Assembly: GCF_017498545.1 (NCBI RefSeq)
Contig: NZ_CP071793.1
Location: 10,348,256 to 10,412,255, forward strand
Direction of reading: 5' to 3'
From: Sulfidibacter corallicola
GTDB taxonomy: Bacteria > Acidobacteriota > Holophagae > Acanthopleuribacterales > Acanthopleuribacteraceae
Length of the DNA: 64,000 nucleotides
The notes beneath the pieces are model-generated. The model did no database searches. It saw only the letters and a program-made list of their open reading frames with translations, and was not told where the DNA came from. Made by a program: the position numbers and the translations under genes. Each line of letters starts with the position of its first letter. Within the stretch, counting starts at the first letter, position 1. Positions 9,569 through 17,691 of the stretch are shown in pieces.

Positions 9569-10749
9569 GTCGATGGAATTTCATTACCAATTTGTTCAAC
9601 ACGCCCAGCCAACAGTGGCAGTTCGAGACCCTTCCCGCCGATCGCGTGGAGGGCGGCACACCGTCGATCGAGGCCAAGGCGAACCAGCACTACTTCCGCC
9701 TGACACTGGCCGAGATGTTCCTGGCCGACAGCCAGAAATGGGGCACCACCCGCCACCCCATCACCCACTCGCTGGTCAAGCTGAAGTTCGGTGCCGGCGA
9801 TGCGGTGGAAATTCCCTCCATCGCCGGCAAGATGCAGCTCCGGGGGTTCGAGTCGGCCGGTCAGGACAGCGTGATTCGCCTGAACTACCCACTGACCCCG
9901 CGGCTGCCGTTCTCGGGCGGGATCGTCACCCTGGAAGCGGGGTTGATGAGCCTCCGAAGCGACAACCTGCTGGCCACCTACGCCAAGACCCTGGGCGATT
10001 TCGCCACCCTGCTGAACGTGCCGGCGGTGTCATCCGCGCTCCAGATCGCACAACCCCTGGCCACCGGCCTGCAAGAGCTGCTCGGCGCGGGCGAGGCCGA
10101 GGTCCGCCTGGGCCTGCACCAGACGTTTAGCGGCCAAAGCGACGGCGCCCCCCTGACCAGCGGTTACCTGGTGACCCTGGCCGCCACCGAAGACGAGTTG
10201 CCGCCAGGCCAGCTCTGGATCCGCAACGGCCGGCTCCATCGCGGCACCACCATGGCCGACAGCACCCCCATGACCGGGGTGGACTACCTGCTGTTCCGAC
10301 TGGATGTCTTCGCCGAACGCGACGATTGGCGCGCGTTGGAGTACATCAAAAAACCTTGGCAATCGGCCATGACCTATCGCCGCCAAGGTGAGCGGGAGAC
10401 GGCCAATGTCTATTTCAATTCCGCGCAGACCGCGGTCATCGAATCGCACGACCTGACCGAGGTCGACAAGATCCGCATTTTAAACGGCATGGACAAGGAG
10501 TTCAAAAGCGGCCAACCCAGCGATGGCTTTTTGAATGTGGCGCCCGAGCCCCGCGACGGCGCGCTGTCGACGCCCATGGCCGACTCCGATGAAACGGCGG
10601 CCTCGTCGACGACACCGAAGGACGAGTTGGCGCGTTTGGCCGGTACGATGAGTTACGCGGATGCCATGCGTGAAATGAGACGGGGCACGAACCCGGTGAA
10701 CATGTTGTCTCGATCGCGGGCCCCGGAGCTGGATGACGAAATCGAATGA
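9565..10749 (+). CDS. unknown 394-aa protein, last gene of CHAT/STAND operon
   Basis: The true start is the ATG at 9565. It overlaps the STAND gene stop (ATGA) and has AAGGAG at 9553-9558, although the open frame continues further upstream. The 394-aa protein begins MSRWNFITNLFNTP and has no signal peptide, membrane segment or enzyme motif that I can recognise. The middle is a predicted mixed alpha/beta region with SGGIVTLEAGLMSL and SGYLVTLAATEDELP. The C-terminus is polar and ends in acidic residues (ELDDEIE). Its strict coupling to the CHAT/STAND genes says it is a component of that system, perhaps a substrate, adaptor or effector. It would be the natural candidate for the target cleaved by the CHAT protease, but nothing in the sequence proves that. 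Confidence 0.8.
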   Translation: MSRWNFITNLFNTPSQQWQFETLPADRVEGGTPSIEAKANQHYFRLTLAEMFLADSQKWGTTRHPITHSLVKLKFGAGDAVEIPSIAGKMQLRGFESAGQDSVIRLNYPLTPRLPFSGGIVTLEAGLMSLRSDNLLATYAKTLGDFATLLNVPAVSSALQIAQPLATGLQELLGAGEAEVRLGLHQTFSGQSDGAPLTSGYLVTLAATEDELPPGQLWIRNGRLHRGTTMADSTPMTGVDYLLFRLDVFAERDDWRALEYIKKPWQSAMTYRRQGERETANVYFNSAQTAVIESHDLTEVDKIRILNGMDKEFKSGQPSDGFLNVAPEPRDGALSTPMADSDETAASSTTPKDELARLAGTMSYADAMREMRRGTNPVNMLSRSRAPELDDEIE

Positions 10750-10771
10750 GTCCGGGGAAGACGGCGACGAA

Positions 10772-10810
10772 GCGACCGTCCGGCGGAGACGCGCTCCGTC
10801 GTCCGGTCGC
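10772..10810. terminator. strong hairpin between convergent genes
   Basis: GCGACCG at the left pairs with CGGTCGC at the right. Inside, CGGCGGAG pairs with CTCCGTCG through one G-T pair, closing a 5-base loop. It lies between the stop of the CHAT operon and the stop of the convergent FKBP gene, so a bidirectional terminator is likely even though no long T run follows. Confidence 0.5.
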
Positions 10811-10824
10811 GGTGGGGTCAGGCG

Positions 10825-11217
10825 TCAGCGAACTTCCAAAAGCTCGATTTCAAAGGTGAGCAAGGCGTGCCCGGGGATGACGCCGGGGTACCCGCGCTCG
10901 CCGTAGCCCAATTCGGACTTGATGTAGACTTCCCATTTGGCGCCTTCCTTCATCATTTGCAGCGCCTCGGTCCAGCCGGCGATCACGCCGTTGACCGGAA
11001 ATTCGGCGGGCGTGCCACGACGGTAGCTGGAATCGAATTCGGTGCCGTCGAGCAGGCGGCCGGCATAATGGACGCGAACCACATCGGTCGCGGAGGGCGA
11101 TTTGCCCTTGCCGTCGACGATCACTTTGTATTGCAGTCCGGATTCGGTGGTGTTCACATCGTCCTTTTTGCCGTTTTCGGCGAGGAAATCGATGCCGGCT
11201 TGTTTGTGGTCGGTCAT
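10825..11217 (-). CDS. FKBP-type peptidyl-prolyl cis-trans isomerase
   Basis: This is a 130-aa single-domain FKBP. Diagnostic segments are VRVHYAGRLLDGTEFDSSY, the VIAGWTEAL helix, MKEGAKWEVYI and the C-terminal ALLTFEIELLEV strand. It catalyses proline isomerisation during protein folding. A longer open frame exists, but ATG 11217 with AAGGA five to six bases upstream gives the normal family length and no signal peptide, so the protein is probably cytoplasmic. The gene stands alone, convergent with the CHAT operon and divergent from the propeller-esterase gene. The short N-terminal extension before the FKBP fold (MTDHKQAGIDFLAEN) resembles the tail of the FkpA/Mip dimerisation helix. Confidence 0.93.
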   Translation of the reverse strand: MTDHKQAGIDFLAENGKKDDVNTTESGLQYKVIVDGKGKSPSATDVVRVHYAGRLLDGTEFDSSYRRGTPAEFPVNGVIAGWTEALQMMKEGAKWEVYIKSELGYGERGYPGVIPGHALLTFEIELLEVR

Positions 11218-11751
11218 GGGTATTCCTTTGTGTGCTGTGTATTTCCGATGAAGGGTCACCGGATGGGCGGCCACATCCGCGGCGACGGACGGACGCCGAA
11301 CGGGGCTACCATACCACGGCTGGCCAATTTTCGCCGAAATCCGATGCCCCGACGTCACGCCTCGTGGCGATCTCACGCAGCCGTGTGGCCGACTCGACCG
11401 ACAACCCGCACCGAAACGCCAAACGGCGCCCGGAACCCGAGAGGCGGTCCCCCGATCCCCAATTGGTGCCAAACAATCGCGAGAAGCGGCTCGTAGGAGT
11501 TCCTTATTCGGATTTCTTCAATTCAATCCATGTTGAGATGCCATCGATTTCTAAAGAATGACCAGAGGTGCCAAACGGTCAGAGCTGCTTTAGAGCGAGC
11601 TATTTTCGGAATGGGAACAGGTGTTTGATCAAACGAGAGAAAGGGTACTCGATCGCATGCGTCATCCGCTCGAAACCCTAACGAACGCAACGGCTCCTTC
11701 CGCTTTGGCCCACGTTTTCGATTCAATTTGTGAATTAGGAGCTCGTTAATC
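11218..11751. other. 534-bp divergent intergenic region
   Basis: This region lies between the divergent FKBP and propeller-esterase genes. The part next to the propeller gene (from about 11500) is noticeably more AT-rich, as expected for promoters. I see no convincing gene, repeat or RNA. A short GGCGGTCCCCCGA at about 11442 resembles the repeat at the window start. Confidence 0.4.
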
Positions 11752-14172
11752 ATGATTCGCTTGATATTGGTTTTTTTATTGGTTGCACCATTCTCGGCGG
11801 CGCTTGCCAAAAACAAACGAGAAGCAGGTTCGGCCTCCCCGGCAGTGAACGGCGAGTGGCCCTGTTTTCGGGGACCGAGCCATGACAGTACCGTTCGCGA
11901 CAAAGAAATTTTTTCACAGGGATTCGGATTGGAACAGGCCTGGAAGAAACCCTTGGGTTCAGGATATTCCTCGGTTTCCATCGGTTCGGGTATCGCGGTG
12001 ACGCTGTACGGCGGCGAAACCCGCGATTACGCCGTGGCCTTCGACGCCCTCTCCGGTGACAAGCGCTGGTCCTACGACATCGGCGAGGCTTATAAAGGCG
12101 TGGGCGGCTCCTATGACGGACCGCTGGCCACACCGCTGATCGACGGCGACCGGGTCTACGCTTTGGGCCCCCGTGGCGATCTGTTCGCTTTGAACGCCCA
12201 ATCGGGCAAAGAAATCTTCCGCCTGAATATCAAAGATTTGGGCGCCAACGAGCCCCGTTTCGGGTTTACGTCCTCCCCCTTGGTGGTCGGCGAGGTGCTG
12301 ATCGTGCACGTGGGCGGTCCCGAAGCCAAAGCCGGCCTCATCGGCTTGGACAAACGAACGGGAAAGCAGCTCTGGGCCGGTCCCGCCTTCTATACCACCT
12401 ACGATACGGGTAGCATGGTCCGTCTCTTGGGCAAGGACCAATTCGCCGTATGCGCCGATAAAAAAATGGTGGGCGTGGATCCCCAAAACGGGCAACAACT
12501 CTGGGAATTCGAGACGGACCTGAACTATGGCGGTCACATCACCCAGGTGTCGGACGACAAATTGTATATCCATCCCAGTGATTACCAGGCCGAGGGGATG
12601 TTGCTCGAGGTTTCCCGCGAGAACGATACCTACGGCTTCGAGATCCTGTGGAGAACTCGCGAGCTGGGAAAAGGGTTCGGTATGGTGCTTCACCACAAGG
12701 GCTACCTCTACGGCTATAGCGGACGGTTCATGACATGTATCGATGTGGCCACCGGTTCGCGGCAATGGAAATCGCGTCCGCCAGGTCCGGGTTTCCTGAT
12801 TCTGCTCGACGATCACCTGGTTGCGGTGACACGCAAGGGCAGCGTTCACCTGATCGAGGCGACCCATGAAGCCTACCGGGAAAAAGCCAGCCTGGAAGTG
12901 TTCGACGAGGTGGCCTACAACCCGGCCGCCTTCGCTCACGGAAAACTGTACGTGCGCTCGATGAAATCCATCGCGGCACTGAACGTCGGCAACCGAAAGG
13001 AAAGCGTGATCGCCGACAAGGGCGAAGGAACCCTGCCGAACTCCCGGTTTGCCGCCACCGTGAAGAAATTGGAAAAGGCCACCGATCAAAAGGCCGCGAT
13101 CGACAAGTTCATGGCCAAGCAAAAGCGGTTTCCCATCATCGAGGGCGATGACACCGCCCACGTGATCTATCGCGGCCCGGCCGAGGATGCCGCATTGAGG
13201 GCCCAATCCCTGGGACATGGCCGGGAAATCCCCATGCGACGTGTCGGGGACAGCGACCTGTTTTACTATTCCTTCGAATTGGACCCCGCCGCTCACATCA
13301 CGTACTCCATTTCCACCAATTTCGGCGAAGCGACGGTCGATGCCCTCAACCCCCACAGCGCCAAGCTCATGTGGGATGACGAGAGCCTATCGATCCTCGC
13401 CATGCCGCGGTTTTCGGACAGCAATCACCTGGCTGAAACTTCACTTGCCGATCCGGCTGCCAAGGGTCGTATCGAAGAATTCGAATTGGAAAGCGAACAC
13501 ACCGGCCACAAACGCAAATACAAGGTGTATTTGCCGGCCGGCTACGACACATCGGAAACCCGCTACCCGGTGGTTTATGTGGACTACGGTTTTTCGGCCT
13601 TGGACAAGGGGCTGATGGCCCGGACCCTCGACCGAACCATCGGCAAGCGGATTCAACCCTTGATCGCCGTGTTCGTCCCGCCCCAGCCCAATCTCTATGC
13701 GGAGCGGGATTTGGAGAGCGGCAAGAAGTTCGCCGCCATGTTGGCCGAGGAGTTGGTGCCCCACGTCGACAAGACCTACCGCACCCGCGCCGAGAAGTCG
13801 GGCCGCGGGCTGATCGGTCACTATGGCTTGGCGCCCGCGACGCTCTATGCCGCCCTCGAATACCCTGACCGGTTCGGCAAGGTGGCCACCCAATCGGGCC
13901 TGTTCGAACAGGAATTTCAGGACATCGTGCTGACGGCAGCGGCCAAGATCGGCGGCGACAAACCCGATATCCTGCTGGAATGGGGTAGCTACGATCACCT
14001 GAACGACAGCCGTCGGGATGTTTCGGGCTGGCATGGGAAACTGGCCAAGTCCCTGAAGGAAAAAGGCTTGACGGTTCAATCCGTGGAAACCCCCATGGGC
14101 GTGGGCTGGGGCAATTGGCGCACGCGCCAGGACGACCTGCTCAAATGGTTGTTCCCGATCGAACAGAACTGA
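11752..14172 (+). CDS. secreted PQQ-like beta-propeller fused to an inactivated esterase domain
   Basis: This 806-aa protein has a signal peptide (MIRLILVFLLVAPFSAALA). Residues about 30-430 form a PQQ/quinoprotein-like propeller, seen in CFRGPSHD near the start and in repeats such as AFDALSGDKRWSY, FALNAQSGKEIF and IGLDKRTGKQLW. The C-terminal 240 residues follow the esterase D/Fes alpha/beta-hydrolase pattern: KYKVYLPAGYD, YPVVYVDYG, and RGLIGHYGLAPATLYAALEYPDRFGKV. At the nucleophile elbow the expected GxSxGG reads GHYGLA, so Ser is replaced by Tyr 691. The final GGHDW-like motif reads GVGWGNW, without the His. The hydrolase part therefore looks catalytically dead and may act as a binding module. 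The protein is probably periplasmic or exported. Confidence 0.85.
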   Translation: MIRLILVFLLVAPFSAALAKNKREAGSASPAVNGEWPCFRGPSHDSTVRDKEIFSQGFGLEQAWKKPLGSGYSSVSIGSGIAVTLYGGETRDYAVAFDALSGDKRWSYDIGEAYKGVGGSYDGPLATPLIDGDRVYALGPRGDLFALNAQSGKEIFRLNIKDLGANEPRFGFTSSPLVVGEVLIVHVGGPEAKAGLIGLDKRTGKQLWAGPAFYTTYDTGSMVRLLGKDQFAVCADKKMVGVDPQNGQQLWEFETDLNYGGHITQVSDDKLYIHPSDYQAEGMLLEVSRENDTYGFEILWRTRELGKGFGMVLHHKGYLYGYSGRFMTCIDVATGSRQWKSRPPGPGFLILLDDHLVAVTRKGSVHLIEATHEAYREKASLEVFDEVAYNPAAFAHGKLYVRSMKSIAALNVGNRKESVIADKGEGTLPNSRFAATVKKLEKATDQKAAIDKFMAKQKRFPIIEGDDTAHVIYRGPAEDAALRAQSLGHGREIPMRRVGDSDLFYYSFELDPAAHITYSISTNFGEATVDALNPHSAKLMWDDESLSILAMPRFSDSNHLAETSLADPAAKGRIEEFELESEHTGHKRKYKVYLPAGYDTSETRYPVVYVDYGFSALDKGLMARTLDRTIGKRIQPLIAVFVPPQPNLYAERDLESGKKFAAMLAEELVPHVDKTYRTRAEKSGRGLIGHYGLAPATLYAALEYPDRFGKVATQSGLFEQEFQDIVLTAAAKIGGDKPDILLEWGSYDHLNDSRRDVSGWHGKLAKSLKEKGLTVQSVETPMGVGWGNWRTRQDDLLKWLFPIEQN

Positions 14173-14203
14173 TGCGACGTCACGCCCAATAACGTTTACC
14201 GGA

Positions 14204-14226
14204 CCTCGGCGCCTTGGGCGCCGAGG
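14204..14226. terminator. perfect 10-bp hairpin after propeller-esterase gene
   Basis: CCTCGGCGCC and GGCGCCGAGG form a perfect 10-bp stem with a 3-base loop, about 30 bases downstream of the stop. No T run follows, so this is a terminator-like structure by position and strength only. Confidence 0.55.
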
Positions 14227-14776
14227 CACCCGGCGTTCGATGACACGAGCGCATGAATCCCGGCGCCACGACAGCTCTCGATCCAATGGACCGAATCCAA
14301 GCTGGTACCCATCCCGAAGCAAGATCGGTGATGGGTATCGCTGCGTCTTGACGAAGCGTTGGGGGCCGAGGCGCCACGAGGGAGCGATTGGGCGAGGTCC
14401 CTTCCGTCCCAAGGCTCAGGGACCTCGCCCCAGGCACTTGACGTCACCTTCTTGCCTTTTTGCCGCGAAATATTGTCTATCGGACCACCTATTCCCTTGC
14501 CTCGCACTACGGTTTCCCGTAACATCTCGTTCTGTGTTAAAAAGATTTATCATTCAATGATTTCTAGTGTGTTCCTTTTGTGAACCATTCCCGCCCTTGG
14601 GAATAGAACTCTCGGATCACGTTCATCGCAATGGTTTGGGCCCGCCTCCGCGCGCGTCATTGCGAGAGCCCGATCGGTTCCGGTGGTTAGGGTGTATCGA
14701 AAGTACCTTTTGGGATAACCAATCGAACTTTGACCGGCGCGGTTACCGACGCCGGCACCATACAGGAGAACATGAG
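14227..14776. other. intergenic region before lipoprotein gene
   Basis: About 550 bases without a convincing gene. The stretch 14500-14585 is AT-rich and probably holds the promoter for the lipoprotein gene. A small hairpin, TTCCC(N6)GGGAA, lies at about 14589-14604. Short open frames here have no good start sites. Confidence 0.35.
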
Positions 14777-15421
14777 ATGAAAAATTGGCTCGCCATAACG
14801 GCCGCGTTGGCGCTGATGACGATCAGTGTCGGTTGTGGCTCCAGTGCGAACGTCGAGGTCATCGATCTCAACACAGTGCTCGACGTGATGGTCCAGACCA
14901 TGGATCAGCTCGCGGAAACCCCGGTGGAAAATGCCACCGAAGGTGAAAACCCAGAAGATGTGGTCGCGGTTGCCGAATCCGACAACGCCGAAGTGACCCA
15001 CACCTTCCTTACGACTTATGCAAAGAACCTCAACGACGCCAAAGTCATGTCGAAGCCGGTCGGTATCTCGATGCGCGCCGACGGCGCGATCGAAGGCTTC
15101 ACCGACGCCGATGGCGACGGCGCCATGGGAAGCAGCGACAAACAACTCTTCACGGTGGAAATCGATCAGGAACGCAGTCGTCTGATCGCGACCGATACGC
15201 AGAACAGCTACCACCGCGATCACGGGTTCCGCATCAGCCCCGGCGGCCTGTTCATGGGCTACATGCTTGGATCCATGCTGCATCGTCAGCGCGCGTCCGG
15301 CATCGCCCCCAGTCGTTTTTCCAACATGAAAATGAGTCCGTCCAACTACCACAGTTCCGCGGTCTCCAAGGCGCGCGCCCGCTCTTCGGGCGGTTCGCGC
15401 AGTTTCAGCAGCGGCAAGTAA
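14777..15421 (+). CDS. putative lipoprotein with a Ca-binding-like loop
   Basis: This is a 214-aa protein. The longer open frame is not used: AGGAGA at 14764-14769 points to ATG 14777, which gives MKNWLAITAALALMTISVGCGSS, a lipoprotein-type signal with Cys 20 as the likely lipidated residue. The lipobox is slightly off consensus (Ser at -3). The mature part is acidic at first, then carries DADGDGAMGSSD, an EF-hand/dockerin-like DxDxDG loop. It ends in a basic Ser/Arg/Gly tail (SSGGSRSFSSGK). I do not recognise the family. It is read in the same direction as the spermidine-synthase gene 300 bases downstream, with a hairpin between the two, so they are probably separate units. Confidence 0.75.
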   Translation: MKNWLAITAALALMTISVGCGSSANVEVIDLNTVLDVMVQTMDQLAETPVENATEGENPEDVVAVAESDNAEVTHTFLTTYAKNLNDAKVMSKPVGISMRADGAIEGFTDADGDGAMGSSDKQLFTVEIDQERSRLIATDTQNSYHRDHGFRISPGGLFMGYMLGSMLHRQRASGIAPSRFSNMKMSPSNYHSSAVSKARARSSGGSRSFSSGK

Positions 15422-15571
15422 CGATGTGACGGACATCGGGGCCCGACCCACCCTGCGTTGGGTCCCGGTTTCGCGCCGTCGCGATCTCCCGCCTCCCGCC
15501 AGGCAGGCTCAGCAGGTCGTGCCATCCCGAGGGCCTCGATGGACCCACCCCTGTCACCCAAAGCCAATGCG

Positions 15572-15598
15572 GGGTCAACCGATGGGCCCGGTTGACCC
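15572..15598. terminator. 10-bp perfect hairpin between lipoprotein and spermidine-synthase genes
   Basis: GGGTCAACCG and CGGTTGACCC pair perfectly around a 7-base loop. It is 150 bases past the lipoprotein stop and 130 before the next start. It could be a terminator without a T run, or an operator. The rest of 15422-15729 shows no gene. Confidence 0.4.
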
Positions 15599-15729
15599 AT
15601 CCCTCGCGTCCCGAGCACGGCGCATGACTCGCCGTGTCCAGCCTCGCCCGCGCGTCCGATGCGGCAGAAGCATGCCTCCTGCCCGTTCGCGCACACTCGC
15701 TCCAAGCATCTGAGATAAAAGAGGAAAGC

Positions 15730-17376
15730 ATGTCGCAATCGGAAGCCATCCAGGAAATCCCAGCCGGCGGGTTCGCATCCCCGCCCGACAGCGAAACGCC
15801 ACCCACCGGGTCGATCGACGAGAACCTGAACCTCGATGCCGGCCAGGTCGGGGTGTTGCTGATTTCCATCGCCATCGTCGCCCTTTGCGGCATCGCCTAC
15901 GAATTGATCATCGGCACGGTCTCCAGTTACCTGCTCGGCAACAGCGTCTACCAGTTTTCCCTGACCATCGGCCTGTTCATGTTCGCCATGGGCATCGGTT
16001 CCTACCTTTCCAAATGGCTGATGCGCGACCTGGTCACCAATTTCGTGCTGGTGGAAATCATCATCTCCCTGGTCGGCGGGGCCACCAGCATGATCCTGTT
16101 CCTTTCGTTTCCGCTGGTGATGGCGCTGTACCAGGTCATCATGTACAGCCTGATCCTGATCATCGGCTCCCTCGTCGGTCTCGAGATCCCGCTGCTGACC
16201 CGCATCATCAGCCGGCGCGACAGCCTGCGGTACTCGATCGCCCACGTGCTCTCGCTGGACTACATCGGCGCCCTGATCGGCTCCGTATCCTTCCCGCTGA
16301 TCCTGCTGCCGTTTCTGGGGCTGATCCGCTCCTCTTTCGCCATCGGCCTGCTCAACATCGGGATCGCGATCATCAACGTCTTCGTGTTCCGCAAGTACCT
16401 GCGGTACCCCCGCTTGATGGGCGCCTTGGCGGTGTCCACGGCGGTGATGCTGATCGCGGCCATGGTCGGCGGCTCGCGGCTCACCAGTTTCGCCGAGCAA
16501 TTCCTCTACAGCGACCAGATCGTGTTCAGCAAGCAGACGCCCTATCAGCGCATCATCCTGACCCGTTCGTTGCAGGACGGCGATTACCGCCTCTACCTCG
16601 ACGGCCACATCCAGTTCAGCCAGCGCGACGAGTACCGCTACCACGAGAGCCTGGTCCATCCGGTCATGTCTTTCGAAGGTTCGCGCGAGCAAGTGCTCAT
16701 CCTCGGTGGCGGGGACGGCATGGCCGCCCGCGAACTGCTGAAGTACGAGGACGTGGCGGAGATCCACCTGGTGGACATCGATCCCGAGATGACGCGGCTG
16801 TGTCGCGAGCAGCCCACCTTGCGCGCACTGAATGGCGGCGCCCTGAACGATCCACGCGTCAAGGTCTTCAACCAGGACGCCTTCACCTTCGTCAGGCAGC
16901 CGGGCATTCAGTACGACCGGGTGATCATCGACCTGCCGGACCCTCACAACGAGGCGCTCAACAAGCTGTACGCGCGCGAGTTCTACACCATGCTGGAAGC
17001 CCGCATGAAGCCGGACGGGTACCTGGTTTCGCAGAGTTCGTCGCCCTACTTCACCCGCAAGAGTTACTGGTGTATCGCCGAAACCATGAAGGCCGCGGGG
17101 TTCCATCTCTACAGCTACCACGCCACGGTACCCAGTTTCAGCATCTGGGGTTTTCACATCGCAACGCCCCGAGGTCCGATCCAACCGCCCGAAGATATCG
17201 AGGTACCCACCCGCTACATGACCGGCGACATGCTGCGCACGGGGTCGGTGTTCCCGCGCGACATGGGGCCGCTGGAGGTGCCGGTCAATACGATCATGCA
17301 CCCCAAGTTGTACCATTTCTACATGCAGGAGCTGCGGGCGCCGGTAAGCGAAAGGGCGGAGGCGCTTCAGTTTTAG
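15730..17376 (+). CDS. speE: membrane-fused spermidine synthase (polyamine aminopropyltransferase)
   Basis: This is a 548-aa protein. The start is ATG 15730 with GAGGAAAG just upstream. Residues about 37-260 hold roughly seven hydrophobic segments (for example VGVLLISIAIVALCGIAYELI and LIRSSFAIGLLNIGIAII). The C-terminal half is a spermidine synthase fold with QFSQRDEYRYHESLVHP, the SAM-type motif LGGGDG (residues 325-330), LVDIDPEM, and DRVIIDLPDPHN with the catalytic-region Asp residues. The family transfers an aminopropyl group from decarboxylated SAM to putrescine or a related amine. Fusion to an N-terminal membrane domain is a known variant in several phyla, in which the true amine acceptor is not always established. 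No polyamine genes are nearby. Confidence 0.85.
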   Translation: MSQSEAIQEIPAGGFASPPDSETPPTGSIDENLNLDAGQVGVLLISIAIVALCGIAYELIIGTVSSYLLGNSVYQFSLTIGLFMFAMGIGSYLSKWLMRDLVTNFVLVEIIISLVGGATSMILFLSFPLVMALYQVIMYSLILIIGSLVGLEIPLLTRIISRRDSLRYSIAHVLSLDYIGALIGSVSFPLILLPFLGLIRSSFAIGLLNIGIAIINVFVFRKYLRYPRLMGALAVSTAVMLIAAMVGGSRLTSFAEQFLYSDQIVFSKQTPYQRIILTRSLQDGDYRLYLDGHIQFSQRDEYRYHESLVHPVMSFEGSREQVLILGGGDGMAARELLKYEDVAEIHLVDIDPEMTRLCREQPTLRALNGGALNDPRVKVFNQDAFTFVRQPGIQYDRVIIDLPDPHNEALNKLYAREFYTMLEARMKPDGYLVSQSSSPYFTRKSYWCIAETMKAAGFHLYSYHATVPSFSIWGFHIATPRGPIQPPEDIEVPTRYMTGDMLRTGSVFPRDMGPLEVPVNTIMHPKLYHFYMQELRAPVSERAEALQF

Positions 17377-17691
17377 TGGGCTAAGTGTTGAGTCTGAATG
17401 AGGTCTTTTTTTTACCACGGAGGGCACGGAGAACGCAGAGAGTCACATGCGTGCGCTTCCCCTATGGTACCTACCTGGGTTTGAAAGCCCACAGAGCCTT
17501 CATGAGATAAAAACGCACTCGGCTCAATCGACAGGGCCAGTGTCAACATTTACATACTGCTTCTCCAGACCTCCCCAACGATGAGTGTCTCAATCAACGA
17601 GAACGCCAAATCAAAATAAGTGCAATATTATCAGCGACCTCCGCGAACTCTATGGTAAAAGAAATCTCCTCCCCCCTAACGCAAAAGCATA
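17377..17691. other. 315-bp gene-free region
   Basis: It lies between the stops of convergent genes. Near 17410-17445 there is an octa-T run followed by ACCACGGAGGGCACGGAG, a pattern often seen in dispersed bacterial intergenic repeats. No other structure was seen. Confidence 0.35.

Noticed and set aside
15346..17427. 693-codon minus frame opposite the spermidine synthase gene
   Set aside because: Antisense shadow with Gln/Asp/His-rich low-complexity composition; the plus frame has clear family motifs.
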